Source of the DNA: ENR-C20 sp942493145
GTDB lineage: Bacteria; Bacillota; Clostridia; Acetivibrionales; DTU013
Reading direction: 5' to 3'
Length of the DNA stretch: 64,000 nt
Assembly (NCBI GenBank): GCA_942493145.1
Contig: OW818679.1
Coordinates: 2,356,001 to 2,420,000 of the forward strand
Both the position numbers and the translations under genes were made by a program. A model generated the notes under the pieces. That model saw nothing but the letters and a program-made list of their open reading frames with translations. It made no database searches and had not been told where the DNA came from. Position 1 is the first letter of the stretch; each line of letters opens with the position of its first letter. Positions 63,224 to 64,000 of the stretch are shown here, piece by piece.

Positions 63224-64000
63224 GTTGACTCCTTTCTCCTTCTCATGTTATTCTTTTTAACCAGTGTGAAGAATATAATAAATGCCATCAGTGCATATAT
63301 TTCACAGAAAATATAGAGGACCGTATATCCGAAATACTGCGAAATAACCCCGGCAATGGCAGCACCTAATGCGACCCCCAAATCCATTGCATTGTAAAAT
63401 GTAGAGTTTGCAGCCCCGCGGCGATCCTTCGGACATCTTTGTATAACAAGCACATTAAGCATAGGCTGTACTGTGCCGAAGCCAAATCCAAACAAAACGC
63501 CTCCAACCAGAAGTATCGGCAGACTGTTCGCCGCCGCAAACGCTATGAAGGCCAAAAATATGCAAATTATACCGGGAACGATAACGACTTCCGGTCCTTT
63601 CCTGTCGCTCACCTTACCTATTGTTACTCTTGTAAGCGTAAGCGCTGCCGCGTAAACAAGGAAGTAAAGCTTATAATTGGCAATTCCCCGATCGATGGAA
63701 AGCAGTGGAATAAAACCCGCAATCGAACCTACCCCTAATGCAACAAACAAAAGTACAAAGGATACATGTACTGAACCTTTTTCATAAAGCACCAGCTTCT
63801 TTTTTCCCTCGTCGGGTTTCCTGGCAGGTAACTTTTTTTCATATCTTACCAGGCTGGCAATAACGATACATATAACACCTACTACGCTGCAGATTTTGAA
63901 AAAAGCATCAAAGCCGAAATCCTCCATCACAAACACAGCAACAGGTGGTCCAATTGCTGTTGCAAGCACGCTTGACATGCCATAATAGCCTATTCCTTCG
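63220..64000 (-). CDS. MFS transporter, partial at window edge
   Basis: The last 259 residues of an MFS protein; the frame continues beyond 64000. About eight hydrophobic segments and the loop KVSDRKGPEVV are visible, with a basic C-terminus. Substrate unknown. It ends inside the buk start (ATGA), so it is in one operon with buk and ptb; a role in acid or metabolite export is only a guess. Confidence 0.8.
   Translation of the reverse strand, partial: EGIGYYGMSSVLATAIGPPVAVFVMEDFGFDAFFKICSVVGVICIVIASLVRYEKKLPARKPDEGKKKLVLYEKGSVHVSFVLLFVALGVGSIAGFIPLLSIDRGIANYKLYFLVYAAALTLTRVTIGKVSDRKGPEVVIVPGIICIFLAFIAFAAANSLPILLVGGVLFGFGFGTVQPMLNVLVIQRCPKDRRGAANSTFYNAMDLGVALGAAIAGVISQYFGYTVLYIFCEIYALMAFIIFFTLVKKNNMRRRKEST

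Overview
The window reads as a chromosomal segment of an anaerobic, spore-forming, low-to-medium G+C Firmicute of the class Clostridia. The evidence is germination protease Gpr, SpoIIM, the GerW/YtfJ sporulation protein, a clostripain-type C11 peptidase, the IspH-S1 fusion typical of Clostridia, and butyrate fermentation genes (3-hydroxybutyryl-CoA dehydrogenase, phosphate butyryltransferase, butyrate kinase). Gene order resembles the Ruminiclostridium/Acetivibrio side of the class, but that placement is inference from memory, not a computed result.

Layout. 1-15.8 kb is a housekeeping block: M50-like protease, gpr, rpsT, an acyl-CoA synthetase, hbd, holA, comEC, ispH-S1, plsC, cmk, aroH, a flavoprotein and an RpiR/MurR regulator. 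16.4-20.2 kb is a biotin-dependent carboxyltransferase operon (12S-like MmdA, a small subunit, a biotin carrier, a 5S/OadA-like subunit; no membrane decarboxylase subunit, so best read as a methylmalonyl-CoA:pyruvate transcarboxylase). It is broken by about 15-20 indels although the protein sequence stays conserved across the frames. 20.3-27.5 kb holds agmatinase, a pseudouridine synthase, small proteins, a C11 peptidase with one frameshift, and an IS110-family element with a broken transposase and a structured upstream segment that may be its bridge RNA. 27.9-45.5 kb is again core: gerW, DUF2953, scpB, scpA, trpS, site-2 protease, a bicupin protein, an MFS transporter, dacF, pdp-deoB, two crcB genes behind a fluoride riboswitch, a CynX-like transporter, xerD, spoIIM, a Nudix hydrolase, rnhA and proC.

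45.6-51.4 kb is a 5.7-kb integrated island. It starts in an intact tRNA-Trp(CCA) gene and ends at a 62-nt perfect copy of that gene's 3' part, followed by a copy of its terminator. It carries a tyrosine integrase with a disturbed N-terminus, an excisionase-like HTH protein, small accessory genes, two proteins of immunity-type families (DUF2019 and CPCC), and a three-gene operon: a HEPN-like protein, an unknown protein and a SecB-like chaperone. That operon has the form of a toxin-antitoxin-chaperone (TAC) anti-phage module with an unrecognised middle component, and is the best candidate here for an undescribed system.

51.4-57.5 kb, visibly richer in G+C, encodes a molybdopterin enzyme resembling pyrogallol-phloroglucinol transhydroxylase (large subunit, and a four-cluster Fe-S small subunit with a C-terminal beta domain), a radical SAM/SPASM protein downstream and a divergent LysR regulator. 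The last part holds a class III aminotransferase-fold protein, a lipoprotein with Asp-rich calcium-type loops, tRNA-Pro(GGG), ptb-buk and a truncated MFS gene running off the window.
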